From JACCTU01 sp963700495 (GTDB lineage Bacteria; Actinomycetota; Thermoleophilia; Gaiellales; Gaiellaceae): 64,000 nucleotides of DNA. The position numbers were made by a program, and so were the translations under genes. Under the pieces are notes generated by a model. It saw only the letters and a list, made by a program, of their open reading frames with translations. It was not told the origin of the DNA and did no database searches. The stretch spans positions 1-64,000 of the forward strand of contig CAVOXT010000002.1 in the NCBI GenBank assembly GCA_963700495.1. The letters are read 5' to 3'. Positions 9,260-18,298 of this stretch are shown here, in pieces. The number at the start of each line of letters is the position of its first letter. Position 1 is the first letter of the stretch.

Positions 9260-9777
9260 TCAGACGGCGAAGAACACGGTCTGATGTTCGCCCTGGAGCT
9301 GCACGTCGAACTCGAGCGCATCGGCGCCCGCGCGGGCGACGAGCGTCGCGCGGTCTGCCTCGTCGGCGATCCCGGTGAGGAGAGGGTCGGCGGCGTTGGC
9401 CTGCTCTTCGTCCGGGAAGTACATCCGCGTGAGCACCGGCTTCAGCAGGCCTCGGGCGAAGACCATCACGACGAGATGCGGTGCCTGCGAGCCGTCCACG
9501 CGCCCCGGCTTGACGGTCGTGAACGCGAACCGGCCGAGCTCGTCGGCGCCGCACCGCCCCCAGCCGAAGTCTCCGCGGTAGACGGCCGTCCGCGTCGGCC
9601 TGCCAGATCTCGACCAACGCGTCGTGCACGGGCTCGCCCTCACCGTCGAGAACGCGGCCGGCGACCCGCACTGATCCCGGCGTGCCAACGGGGACGAGCT
9701 CGGCGGCCGGACGGACGCAGAGGCCGATGCGCGAAGAACGGCCCGGCCGTCTGCGACGGCGTCCGCCCGACGCTCAC
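9260..9777 (-). CDS. pcaG: protocatechuate 3,4-dioxygenase alpha subunit (frame broken)
   Basis: PcaG is the non-catalytic partner of PcaH in the intradiol dioxygenase that cleaves protocatechuate. It starts near SVGRTPSQTAGPFFA, then reads RVAGRVLDGEGEPVHDALVE and IWQADADG, and ends with FDVQLQGEHQTVFFAV, the standard PcaG tail. The position of the iron histidines in PcaH is HLVVMVFARGLL here, as expected for an alpha subunit without iron. Two frame changes occur (near 9735 and 9590). The GTG at 9777 overlaps the pcaH stop as GTGA. Confidence 0.88.
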
Positions 9778-10499
9778 CTCAGCCCTCGAACGGCGTCTCG
9801 AGCCGGCCCGCCGAGCACGATGTCGAATCGGTAGCCGAGCGCCCACTCGGGCACCGTGGTCTCGAGGTCGAACGAGCTGATCAGGCGCTCGCGCGCCTTC
9901 GGGTCGCGGACCGACTGGAAGATCGGATCGTGAGCGAACAGCGGGTCGCCCGGGAAGTACATCTGCGTGACCAGCCGGTTCGTGAACGCCCGGCCGAACA
10001 CCGAGAGGTGGATGTGCGCGGGCCGCCAGGCGTTCTGGTGGTTTCGCCACGGATAGGCGCCCGGCTTGATCGTGATGTAGCGGTAGCGGCCCTCGTCGTC
10101 CGTGAGGCAGCGTCCGGCGCCGGTGAAGTTCGGGTCGAGCGGCGCAGGGTGCTGGTCGCCGCTGGTGCAGGTACCGCCCGGCCGCGTTCGCCTGCCAGAT
10201 CTCGATCAGCGCGGAGCGCACCGGCCGGCCGTCGCGGTCCATGACGCGGCCGGAGACGATGATCCGCTCGCCGAGCGGCTCGCCGTCGTGCTGCCGCGTG
10301 AGGTCGTGGTCGAGCTCGCCGATGTCGCCGTGACCGTACGCGGGGCCGGTGAGCTCGGAGAGGGTCTCGGGGATCAGCACGAGCGGCCGGGTCGGCCCCC
10401 GGAGGCGCGTCGACACGTAGTCGGGATAGACGTACGGAGGCTGCTCGGCATCGCTGCCGTCCTCGACGCGAGCGCGAGCCGCTCGATCGGGTTCGTCAC
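9774..10499 (-). CDS. pcaH: protocatechuate 3,4-dioxygenase beta subunit (frame broken)
   Basis: PcaH holds the non-haem Fe(III) that opens protocatechuate between the hydroxyls. It starts VTNPIERLALAS, then PPYVYPDYVSTRLRGPTRPL, then RIIVSGRVMDRDGRPVRSAL and IEIWQANAAGRY. The third segment contains YITIKPGAYPWRNHQNAWRP followed by AHIHLSVFGRAF, supplying the expected Tyr and His ligands. It ends ALGYRFDIVLGGPARDA plus VRGLR. About 241 residues, normal for PcaH; surplus bases occur near 10455, 10160 and 10000. GTG at 10499 overlaps the stop of the CoA-transferase gene as GTGA. Confidence 0.9.
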
Positions 10500-11278
10500 G
10501 GCGCCGCGACCTCCGCCTCGGCCGGCTTGAGCGATCGCAGCGCGGCGAGCTCGGCGTTCGTCGGAGGCTCGCTCGACCGCACGTCGGCGGCGACTCGCAG
10601 CTCCCAACCGGTCGCCGCTCGGGCCTCGTCGGCGGTCGACGTCGGGATGGAGCTCCGTCAGCGTCAGCTCCTTCGTCCGGGGTCCGGTTCGAGCACGCCG
10701 AGGTCGGTCACGACACACGTGACGCCCCGGCCCGTGAAGCCGAGCCGTTCCCGGGAGCCCGCGCCGTCACCGTGACCGACTGTCGTGCGGAAGTCGAGCT
10801 GCTCGACGAAGGTGCGCGGACTCTGGCGGAGGATGACGAACGTCTCGCGGCACCACGCGGCGATCTCGGGGGCGCCGCCCGCGCCCGGAAGTCGGACCGT
10901 CGGATGGTCGTAGTCCCCGATGACCGTGCTGTTCAGATTCGCGAACCGGTCGATCTGCGCAGCGCCGAGAAACCCGACGTCGATCCGGCCGCCCTGGAGC
11001 CAGTACGAGAAGATCTCGGGCACCGACACGACCGCGTCGGCGGTCTCCGCGAGCTCACCGTCCCCGATCGAGAGCGGCAGGTGCCGCGGCTTCGCGCCGA
11101 TCGTGCCGCTCTCGTAGATCAGCACCGCGTTGGGCGCGTGCGTCGCGCGGGCGAGGTTCGCGGCTCTGCTCGGGACGCCGATCCCGACGAAGCAGACGGC
11201 TCGGTCGACGAGCCGCCGCGCGGCGGCGACGGCCATCATCTCGTCCGCCGAGTAGCGCCCGTTCTGCGTCGCACTCAT
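10496..11278 (-). CDS. CoA-transferase family I, beta subunit (likely 3-oxoadipate)
   Basis: This is the beta subunit of a glutaconate-type CoA-transferase. The catalytic glutamate lies in AVLIYESGTIGAKPRHLPLS. The start MSATQNGRYSADEMMAVAAA is followed by CFVGIGVPSRAANLARATHA. In an aromatic operon the natural reaction is transfer of CoA from succinyl-CoA to 3-oxoadipate (the CatJ/PcaJ role), although glutaconate or other acids cannot be excluded by sequence. Two frame breaks near the C-terminus (about 10690 and 10625) separate VLEPDPRTKELTLTELHPDV from WELRVAADVRSSEPPTNAEL. ATG 11278 is preceded by GGAG; a GTG at 11308 that overlaps the alpha-subunit stop is an alternative start. Confidence 0.8.
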
Positions 11279-11304
11279 CCCGCTCCGCACCTCCGCCACC
11301 TCGA

Positions 11305-12103
11305 TCACGTGGTCTCTCGCATCCACGAGAGAAACACGTCGCGGTCGCGGGAGATCTCGTCCCACGCGACGTAGAACGCGTTGTCCCGATCGTAGTAGCC
11401 GTGCGCGTACGACGGGTGCGCGCCGCCGGGCACCCGCGAGACCGCCGTCATCGACCCAGGAGGGAAGGATCACCGCTCCCGGGCGCGGCTCGAGCTCCGA
11501 GACGATCTCTTCGACCGTCACGAGCGACCGGGCGGCCGCGAGCACCGCCTCCTTCTGCACGCCGCTGATCCCCCAGAGCTGGACGTTCCCCGACTCGTCG
11601 GCCTGCTGCGCGTGGATGACGGTCACGTCCGGACGGATCGCGGGGACGACGGCGGTCTGCTCGCCGTTGAACGGAGACGTCACCCAGCTCGACCCTGGTG
11701 TGGGCTCGCGAGGTCGGTCCCGACGTAGCCGCGCACGACGCCGAACGGAAGCCGGGCGCGCACCGGCCGCGTAGCCGGCGGCCATCCCGGCGTGCGAGTG
11801 CTCCTCGAGCTCGAGCGGGGCCGGCCAGTCGTGCTCGACCGCGTCGCGGAGACGGTGGAGCGAGCCGACGCCCGGGTTCCCGCCCCAGGAGAAGACGAGC
11901 TTGCGGGCGCAGCCCATCCCGATCATCTGGTCGTAGACGACGTCCGGCGTCATCCGGACGAGCGTCAGCTCGCGCCGCCCCTGGCGGATGATCTCGTGCC
12001 CCGCCGCGTGCGGGATCAGATGCGTGAAGCCCTCGAGCGCGACGACATCGCCGTCGTGGACAAGCTCGCGGACCGCGTCGGCCAGCGGAACGATCTGCGC
12101 CAT
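11305..12103 (-). CDS. CoA-transferase family I, alpha subunit (likely 3-oxoadipate)
   Basis: The alpha subunit partners the downstream gene. It begins MAQIVPLADAVRELVHDGDV, with VALEGFTHLIPHAAGHEIIR and KLVFSWGGNPGVGSLHRLRD, as in GctA/CatI-like proteins. Later segments read SSWVTSPFNGEQTAVVPAIR, QQADESGNVQLWGISGVQKE and, in another frame, ISRDRDVFLSWMRETT before TGA at 11305. Breaks occur near 11760, 11690 and 11455. About 265 residues in total. It lies 15 bases downstream of the aldehyde dehydrogenase gene behind GGCGGAGAC, so it belongs to the same operon. Confidence 0.8.
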
Positions 12104-12118
12104 GAGCCGCGTCTCCGC

Positions 12119-13594
12119 CTAGAACGGGTACGGGTGTGAACCGCTCTGGACGGTGACCCAGCGCAACTCGGTGAACTCGTCGATGACGGCCTGGCCGCCG
12201 AAGCGCCCGTAGCCGCTGTCCTTGACTCCGCCGAACGGCATCTGCGGCTCGTCCGCGACCGTCTGGTCGTTCACGTGGACGATGCCGCTCTGGAGCTGCT
12301 GCGCGAGTGCGAAGCCGCGCTCGGGGTCGGTCGTGATGATCCCGGAGCTGAGCCCGTAGCTCGTCGCGTTGGCGCGCTGCACAGCCTCGTCGGCGCTGTC
12401 GACGACCTCGATCGCCACCACCGGCCCGAACGTCTCCTCGGTGGCGAACGCGGCGTCTGCGGGGACGTCGGCGAGCACGGTCGCCTGGAACGCCGGCCCG
12501 TCCGACTCTCCGCCGGCGAGCAGCTTGGCGCCCTTGCGACACCGCCTCCTCGACGCGCGCCCGGACCGTCGCGAGCGCGTGCTCGTTGATGAGCGGCCCG
12601 ATGACCGTGTCGTGCTCCTTCGGATCGCCGGTCTTGAGGCCGGCGGTCTTCTCCGCGAGCCGCGACGAGAACTCTGTCCGCGATCGACCGCTCGACGATG
12701 ATCCGCCGGGTCGACATGCAGATCTGCCCCTGGTGGAGGAACGAGCCGAACGCAGAGGCGTTCACGGCGTACTCGACGTCCGCGTCACCGAGCACGATCA
12801 GCGGGTTGTAGCCGCCGAGCTCGAGCACGACGCGCTTCAGATGCCGACCGGCCGCCTCGGCGAGCTTCCGGCCGGTTCCGGTCGAGCCCGTGAAGTTGAT
12901 CCTTCGCACCGCGGGGTTCTCGACGAGCTCGTCGCCGATCGGCCCGGCCTCGCCCGGCGCGTGCGTGACGATGTTGAGCACGCCCGCCGGCATCCCGGCC
13001 TCGGTGAAGATCTCGCCCCAGATCAGGCCGCCGACGACCGGTGACCACTCCGACGGCTTGAGCACGACCGTGTTTCCGAGCGCGAGCGGCGCCGCGATCG
13101 ACCGCGCCGGGAGGATGAGCGCCGCGTTCCACGGCGCGATCGCCCCGACGACGCCGACGGGTCTCCGGATCCCCATCGCCGTCCGGCCCGGCGTATCGGT
13201 GGGCAGCACCTGACCCAGCGGCGCGTACGGGATCGCCGCCGCCTGGCGCAGGAGCCCCGGGACGAAGTGCATCTGGAACATGCCGAAGCCGAACGTGGAC
13301 CCCGTCTCCCGCGCGAGCAGGTCGACGATCTCGTCGCGGCGGCCCTCGAGGATGTCGGCCGCGCGGAGGAAGATCGTCTGGCGCGTCTCCGGCGAGGTCT
13401 GCGACCACTCCGGGAACGCAGCTGCGGCCGCCTCGACCGCGCGGCGCGCCTCGTCGCGGCCGCCCGGCCGCGACCCGCGCAACGACGTCGCCGGTGAACG
13501 GGTCGAGGTCGTCGAACGTGTTGCCTCCGGGCGCCTCGCTCTCACCGCCGATGAAATGACCGTATTCCCGGGTCTCCTGCTCCGTCGTCGCCAT
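12119..13594 (-). CDS. aryl-aldehyde dehydrogenase (benzaldehyde/vanillin type)
   Basis: An NAD(P)-dependent aldehyde dehydrogenase of about 490 residues and first gene of the pca operon. Key features are IAPWNAALILPARSIAAPLA, the catalytic base in RVVLELGGYNPLIVLG, and the nucleophile in FLHQGQICMSTRRIIV. The GQICMSTR form is shared with benzaldehyde and vanillin dehydrogenases, so an aromatic aldehyde giving benzoate or 4-hydroxybenzoate is likely. Frame breaks near 13460, 12670 and 12535 are single-base shifts. The ATG at 13594 has a good GGAG (GAAGGAGAGCACG). The divergent IclR gene and a perfect inverted repeat lie just upstream. Confidence 0.85.
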
Positions 13595-13695
13595 CGTGCT
13601 CTCCTTCGCTCGTCGGTCGTCTCTCCCCATCTTCTCTCAGTTGGGGACTGCGGTGATGCCGCCCTCGACCAGAACGGTATGACTCACCTTGCCCG

Positions 13696-13709
13696 ACTGT
13701 CAAGACAGT
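13696..13709. promoter_or_regulatory. inverted repeat, likely IclR-family operator
   Basis: ACTGTC-AA-GACAGT is a perfect 6-2-6 inverted repeat in the 132-base gap between the divergent aldehyde dehydrogenase/pca operon and the IclR gene. IclR-family regulators of aromatic catabolism (PcaU, PobR, PcaR) bind palindromic sites in exactly this position. It sits 17 bases before the IclR GTG and about 100 bases before the operon ATG, so it could serve both promoters. Binding is inferred. Confidence 0.55.
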
Positions 13710-13726
13710 GTTTGAATAGGCGGAAC

Positions 13727-14533
13727 GTGGCGGTCGTCGCGCGTCCGACGAACTACTCCCAGTCCCTCGAGCGCGGGCTTGCGATCCTGTCCGCATTCGA
13801 GCCTGGGAGACCCCTGCTCGGGATCAGCGAGCTCGCCCGGTCGCTCGCGCTCAACCGCAGCACCGCACACCGCTACGTCGGCACTCTTACGGCCCTCGGC
13901 TACCTCCAGCAGGACCGCGGGACTCGCAAGTACCGGCTCGGACCGCGTGTCCTCGACCTCGGGTTCTCCGCGATCAACTCGATGGAGCTGCCCGAGCTCG
14001 CCCGCCCCCACCTGCAGAACCTGAGCGACGAGACGGGTCACACGGTCAACATGGCGATCCTCGACGACACCGAGATCGTCTACGTCGAGCGCCTGCGGAG
14101 CTCGCAGGAGGGGCAGAGCGAGATCGACCTGAACCTCCACGTCGGATCGCGTCTGCCCGCGTACTGCACCTCGATGGGGAAGGTCCTCCTCGCCTACCTG
14201 CCGGCGGACGAACGGGCACAGACGCTCGACTCGATCGAGCTCGTCGGCCGCGGACCGAACACCGTGACCGAGCCCGAGGCGCTCGAGGCAGAGCTCGAGC
14301 GCGTGCGGAACGCCGGCCTCGCGGTCAACAACGAGGAGCTCGCGTACGGCCTCCGTTCGATCGCGGTCCCGGTGCGCGGGCGCTCCGGCGAGGTCGAGGC
14401 GGCGATCAACCTTGCCGTGCACCGGACGATGGTCTCGATGGACGACCTGATCGCGCGCCTCGGGCCGGCGCTCGAGCAGACGGCGGCCGAGATCTCCGCC
14501 CGCGCGGGCTATCGCCACGGGACGGGCGCGTGA
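13727..14533 (+). CDS. IclR-family transcriptional regulator of aromatic catabolism
   Basis: A 268-residue IclR regulator of the PcaR/PcaU/PobR type. The N-terminal winged helix reads SQSLERGLAILSAFEPGRPL and SLALNRSTAHRYVGTLTALG. The C-terminal effector domain contains DDTEIVYVERLRSSQEGQSE, LPAYCTSMGKVLLAYLPADE and GLRSIAVPVRGRSGEVEAAI, as in acid-binding IclR sensors. GTG 13727 is the best start; the frame is open further upstream but without coding character. It diverges from the pca operon and its TGA overlaps the permease GTG (GTGA), so regulator and importer form one transcript. An aromatic acid or pathway intermediate is the likely effector. Confidence 0.88.
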   Translation: MAVVARPTNYSQSLERGLAILSAFEPGRPLLGISELARSLALNRSTAHRYVGTLTALGYLQQDRGTRKYRLGPRVLDLGFSAINSMELPELARPHLQNLSDETGHTVNMAILDDTEIVYVERLRSSQEGQSEIDLNLHVGSRLPAYCTSMGKVLLAYLPADERAQTLDSIELVGRGPNTVTEPEALEAELERVRNAGLAVNNEELAYGLRSIAVPVRGRSGEVEAAINLAVHRTMVSMDDLIARLGPALEQTAAEISARAGYRHGTGA

Positions 14534-15357
14534 CGGCCGTCACTGCGTCGGCAGACGCGCGGCGCGCGAGGACGCGACTCCGGCTCGGAGCGCTCACGGA
14601 GGTGCTCGTCTCCGTGGCCTCGATCGTCGCGGCTCTCGCCGTCTGGCAGATCGTCTCGAAGACGGGCCTCATCTCGGAGCAGGACCTCCCTGCGATGAGC
14701 GACACCTTCCAGCGGCTCTGGGAGCTGATGCACACGAGCCACTTCTGGACCGCGTTCCTGCAGACGCTCCGCGGCTGGGCGCTCGGCCTCCTGTTGGCGA
14801 CCGTGCTCGCGGTCCCGATCGGGATCTTCCTCGGCACGAACGAGTTCGTGAACCGCGCGCTCCGCGTCCCGATCGAGTTCCTGCGCCCGATCCCGTCGGC
14901 TGCGCTGATCCCGCTGCTCTTCCTGACGCTCGGGACGACGCTGCAGAGCGAGGTCTTCCTGGCAGCGTTCGGCGCGTTCTGGCCGCTGCTGATCCAGACG
15001 ATCTACGGCGTGCGCGACGTCGACCCGCTCGCGCTCGACACCGGCCGTTCGTTCGGGCTCGGACGGCTGGAGCGCCTCTGGCGGATCACGCTCCCGAGCG
15101 CGGTCCCGTACATCGCGACCGGCATGCGGATCTCGTCGCAGGTCTCGCTGATCCTCGCCTTCACGGCCGAGCTCTTCATGGGCGTGCCGGGTCTCGGACA
15201 GGAGGTCAACTACGCCTCGTCCTTCGGGCTCACGACGGATCTGTACGCATACGCCGTCGCGACGGGCTTCCTGGGCGTCGCGATCCACCTCGCGATGAGC
15301 GGGCTCGAGCATCGCGTGCTCCGCTGGCATCCGTCTCAGAGAGCAAGGACGGCGTGA
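14530..15357 (+). CDS. ABC transporter permease, NitT/TauT (SsuC) type
   Basis: A 275-residue BPD_transp_1 permease with about six membrane segments (LVSVASIVAALAVWQIVSK at the start). The EAA loop reads GRSFGLGRLERLWRITLPSA. It resembles the SsuC/TauC permeases that import sulfonates, nitrate or small organic acids. It follows the IclR gene with GTGA overlap and overlaps the second permease by GTGA. Import of an aromatic acid feeding the adjacent pathway is inferred from context. Confidence 0.85.
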   Translation: MTAVTASADARRARTRLRLGALTEVLVSVASIVAALAVWQIVSKTGLISEQDLPAMSDTFQRLWELMHTSHFWTAFLQTLRGWALGLLLATVLAVPIGIFLGTNEFVNRALRVPIEFLRPIPSAALIPLLFLTLGTTLQSEVFLAAFGAFWPLLIQTIYGVRDVDPLALDTGRSFGLGRLERLWRITLPSAVPYIATGMRISSQVSLILAFTAELFMGVPGLGQEVNYASSFGLTTDLYAYAVATGFLGVAIHLAMSGLEHRVLRWHPSQRARTA

Positions 15358-16143
15358 ACCGCCGGGCGTACAGCGCGCTCGCGGTCGGTGCCGAGATCGC
15401 CGTTCCGATCGCGCTGCTCGCGTTGTGGCAGCTCTGGACCGTCCGTGCGGACTCGCAGTACTTCCCGCGGCTCTCGACGATCCTCGTCGAGTTCCGCGAC
15501 CTGTGGCTGTTCTCGCAGTTCGCCGAGCACGTCGTTCCGAGCCTCGAGCGGATCGCCCTCGGCTTCGGCGATCGCCGTCGTCGCTCGGGATCGCGCTCGG
15601 GATCCCGCTCGGACTCTCACACTGGGGGCGCATCTGGGCGATGCCGCACATCGAGTACTGGCGGCAACCTCCCGCCGCCCGCGCTGCTGCCGATCTCCGT
15701 CGATCCTGCTCCACTCGATCGGGAACGTCCAGAAGGTCACGTTCATCGCGTTCTTCTGCCTCTTCCCGATCCTGCTGAACACGATCGACGGCGTACGCGG
15801 AATCGACCCGACGCTGATCGACACGGCGCGCTCGTACGGGGTGGGCCGCTTCGAGCGGATCCGCCGCATCGTGCTGCCCGCGGCGCTGCCGCAGATCTCG
15901 GCCGGGATGCGGAACAGCCTCTCGCTCGCCGTGATCATCATGGTGCTCGCGGAGTACTTCTCGAGCTCGGACGGCGTCGGCTACGTCCTGCTGATCTCGA
16001 AGAACACGTTCCAGCTCGCGCCGATGTGGGCGGCGATCCTGCTGATCGGCCTGCTCGGCTACCTCCTCAACCTCCTCTTCATCCTCGCCGAGCGGCGGCT
16101 ACTGGCCTGGCACCGCGGCTGGCGGGCGACGACGGTCGAGTAA
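15354..16143 (+). CDS. second ABC transporter permease, NitT/TauT type (frame broken)
   Basis: The second permease of the importer begins VNRRAYSALAVGAEIAVPIA from a GTG overlapping the previous stop. The middle appears in two other frames as LGIALGIPLGLSHWGRIWAM and then NVQKVTFIAFFCLFPILLNT. The EAA loop reads ARSYGVGRFERIRRIVLPAA, and the end is HRGWRATTVE. Breaks lie near 15570-15590 and 15690-15715. About 262 residues. A separate second permease suggests a heterodimeric channel. Confidence 0.82.
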
Positions 16144-16163
16144 GCGACAGGGAGCGACGGCGG

Positions 16164-16971
16164 ATGCTCGAGATCAAGGGACTGGGCAAGACCTACGGCG
16201 TCGGCGACAAGGCGACGCACGCGGTCGGGGACGTCACGCTGACCGTCGAGGACGGCGAGTTCGCCTGTGTCGTCGGGCCGTCGGGCTGCGGGAAGACGAC
16301 GCTCCTGAAGTGCGTCGCGGGGCTGATGCAGCCGACGCGCGGCGAGATCTTGCTGCGGGGCAAGCCCGTGACCGGCCCGCCCGAGGAGATCGCGCTCGTG
16401 TTCCAGGAGTACGGCCGATCGCTCATGCCCGTGGGCGTCCGTGCGCAACAACGTGCTCCTGCCGCTCCGGCACAAGCGGCTCTCGAAGCGCGAGCGGAAC
16501 GGGCTGGTCGAAGAGTCGCTCGGCGCGGTCGGCCTGACCGGGTTCTTCGACCACTACCCGTGGGAGCTCTCCGGCGGCATGCAGCAGCGCGTCGCGATCG
16601 CGCGCGCGCTCGCGTACCAGCCGTCGATCCTGCTGATGGACGAGCCGTTCGCGTCGGTGGACGCGCAGACGCGCGGCGACCTGGAAGACCTGATCCTGCG
16701 CGTCCGCGAGGAGTACGGGATCACGATCCTGTTCGTGACCCACGACATCGACGAGTCCGTCTACCTCGGCGACCGCGTCGTCGTGCTGACGCACTCGCCC
16801 ACCACTGTGAAGGAGATCGTCGGGGTGCAGCTCCCCCGGCCTCGCGACCAGATCGCGACAAAAGAGCTGCAGGAGTTCGCGCACCTGCGCGCTCACGTCT
16901 ATCGGCTGATCAAGCGCGAGCAGGAGGCGTCGCCCGAGCCCGAGGCTCAGGAGCGCCTGGTTCCCGCATGA
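16164..16971 (+). CDS. ABC transporter ATPase, NitT/TauT (SsuB) type
   Basis: The ATP-hydrolysing subunit of the importer. Walker A is VVGPSGCGKTTLLKCVAG, the signature is WELSGGMQQRVAIARAL, Walker B is ILLMDEPFASVDAQTRGDL and the switch His is ILFVTHDIDESVYLGD. It is about 269 residues, normal. One surplus base at MP/WASVRNNVLLPL (near 16432) moves the frame. ATG 16164 follows a GGGAGCGACGG ribosome site 20 bases after the permease stop. Confidence 0.87.
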
Positions 16972-17005
16972 AGCCGTCCAGGCACGTCAACGAGAGGAGA
17001 GGGAG

Positions 17006-18259
17006 ATGACGCGAGTCGTTCTTGGGGGCGGATACCGTCGGGCGCGGCAGCTCGTCACGGCGCTCATCGGCGTAGCTGCTCTGCATGGCGGTCTTCAGCG
17101 GAGCCGCGCCGGCGAAGAGCGAGCGCAAGCTCGTGACGATCACCGTCGACACGCTGCCGATCGCGAACGCCCTGCCGATGGACCTCGGGATCAAGAAGGG
17201 ATTCTTCGAGGCGGAGGGCATCGAGATCACGAAGCGCACGCTCCAGAGCGGCAACGACGTCGTGCTCGCCCTGGCGAACGGCAACGGCGACATCGGCTAC
17301 CTCGGGTACGTGCCGATGATGATCGCCCGCACCCAGGGCATCCCGTTCACCGGGCGTCGCGGCGAGCGAGGTCGAGGGGACCTCGAACGAGGACAACTGG
17401 CAGAACATCCTCGTCAAGGGCAGCAGCTCGATCCGGACGCCCGCCGACCTGGCGGGCAAGACGATCGCCGTCAACGCGCTCAAGGGCGTCGGCGAGGTGA
17501 TGATCAAGGCGGCGCTGCAGAAGCAAGGCGTCAACCCGAGCTCGGTCAGGCTGGTGCCGATCGGGTTCCCGACGATGCGGGCAGCGCTGAACAACGGCCA
17601 GGTCGACGCGGTCTGGACGCCCGAGCCGTTCCTCTGCGCTGATCCTCGGCGACGGCGGGCGCATCGTGATGGCGCCCGGGCCCGGTGCTCGGGAAGTTCT
17701 GGCCGATCGGCGGCTACGGCGCGCTGAACCCCTGGGTGCAGCAGAACCCGACGCTGGTCGCGAAGTTCCGGAGGGCGATCAACCGCTCACTCACCTACGC
17801 ACAGGCGAACCCGAGTGAGATCCGCGACCTGCTGCCGGCGGCCTCGCGGAACGTCCGGCTCCCGATCTGGAGCCCGCTCGTCGACCGCGCCAAGCTCTCG
17901 CAGCTCGCGCGGTACACCAAGCAGTACGAGCGTCATCACGACGCTGCCGAACCTGACCGCGCTGGTGCCCAGCACCGTCACGGGCGGCAAGAACCTGCAG
18001 GCGACCGTCGGGAACCGCTTCATCGCACTGCGGCTGGACGGCATCGGAGTGAAGACGCTAACGCCGGGCCGGTACACGTTCGTCGTGAACGACACGTCGA
18101 AGACGCAGAACTTCATGCTCACCGGACCGGGCGTGAAGAAGGCGACGACCGTGAAGGGGACCGGCCGGGCGACGTGGACGCTCACCCTGAAGAAGGGCGA
18201 CGTACACGTTCAGCTCGAGCGGCAAGCCGGTGCTCAAGCGAACGTTCAGGGTCCGCTAG
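17006..18259 (+). CDS. ABC substrate-binding protein with extra C-terminal beta domain (frame broken)
   Basis: The N-terminal two thirds is an NMT1/SsuA-like periplasmic-binding fold: VTITVDTLPIANALPMDLGI and KKGFFEAEGIEITKRTLQSG, then IRTPADLAGKTIAVNALKGV and ALNNGQVDAVWTPEPFL. The chain ends as a binding protein around TTLPNLTALVPSTVTGGKN. It then continues in the same frame into a second module, LRLDGIGVKTLTPGRYTFVV followed by DTSKTQNFMLTGPGVKKATT and GRATWTLTLKKGDVHV. That module resembles small secreted cupredoxin-like beta-sandwich domains found in actinobacteria. Frames change near 17085, 17360, 17635, 17680, 17935 and 18215. A signal segment probably spans RQLVTALIGVAAL. The substrate is unknown. 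Confidence 0.75.
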
Positions 18260-18267
18260 CGGATCAC

Positions 18268-18295
18268 GTGGGGGGCGCCGCTCGGCGCCCCCCAC
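18268..18295. terminator. strong hairpin between convergent genes
   Basis: A perfect 12-bp stem, GTGGGGGGCGCC with GGCGCCCCCCAC, closes a GCTC loop and is followed by TTCTT. It starts 9 bases after the binding-protein stop and ends 4 bases before the stop of the convergent decarboxylase gene, so it can terminate both transcripts. Confidence 0.85.
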
Positions 18296-18298
18296 TTC

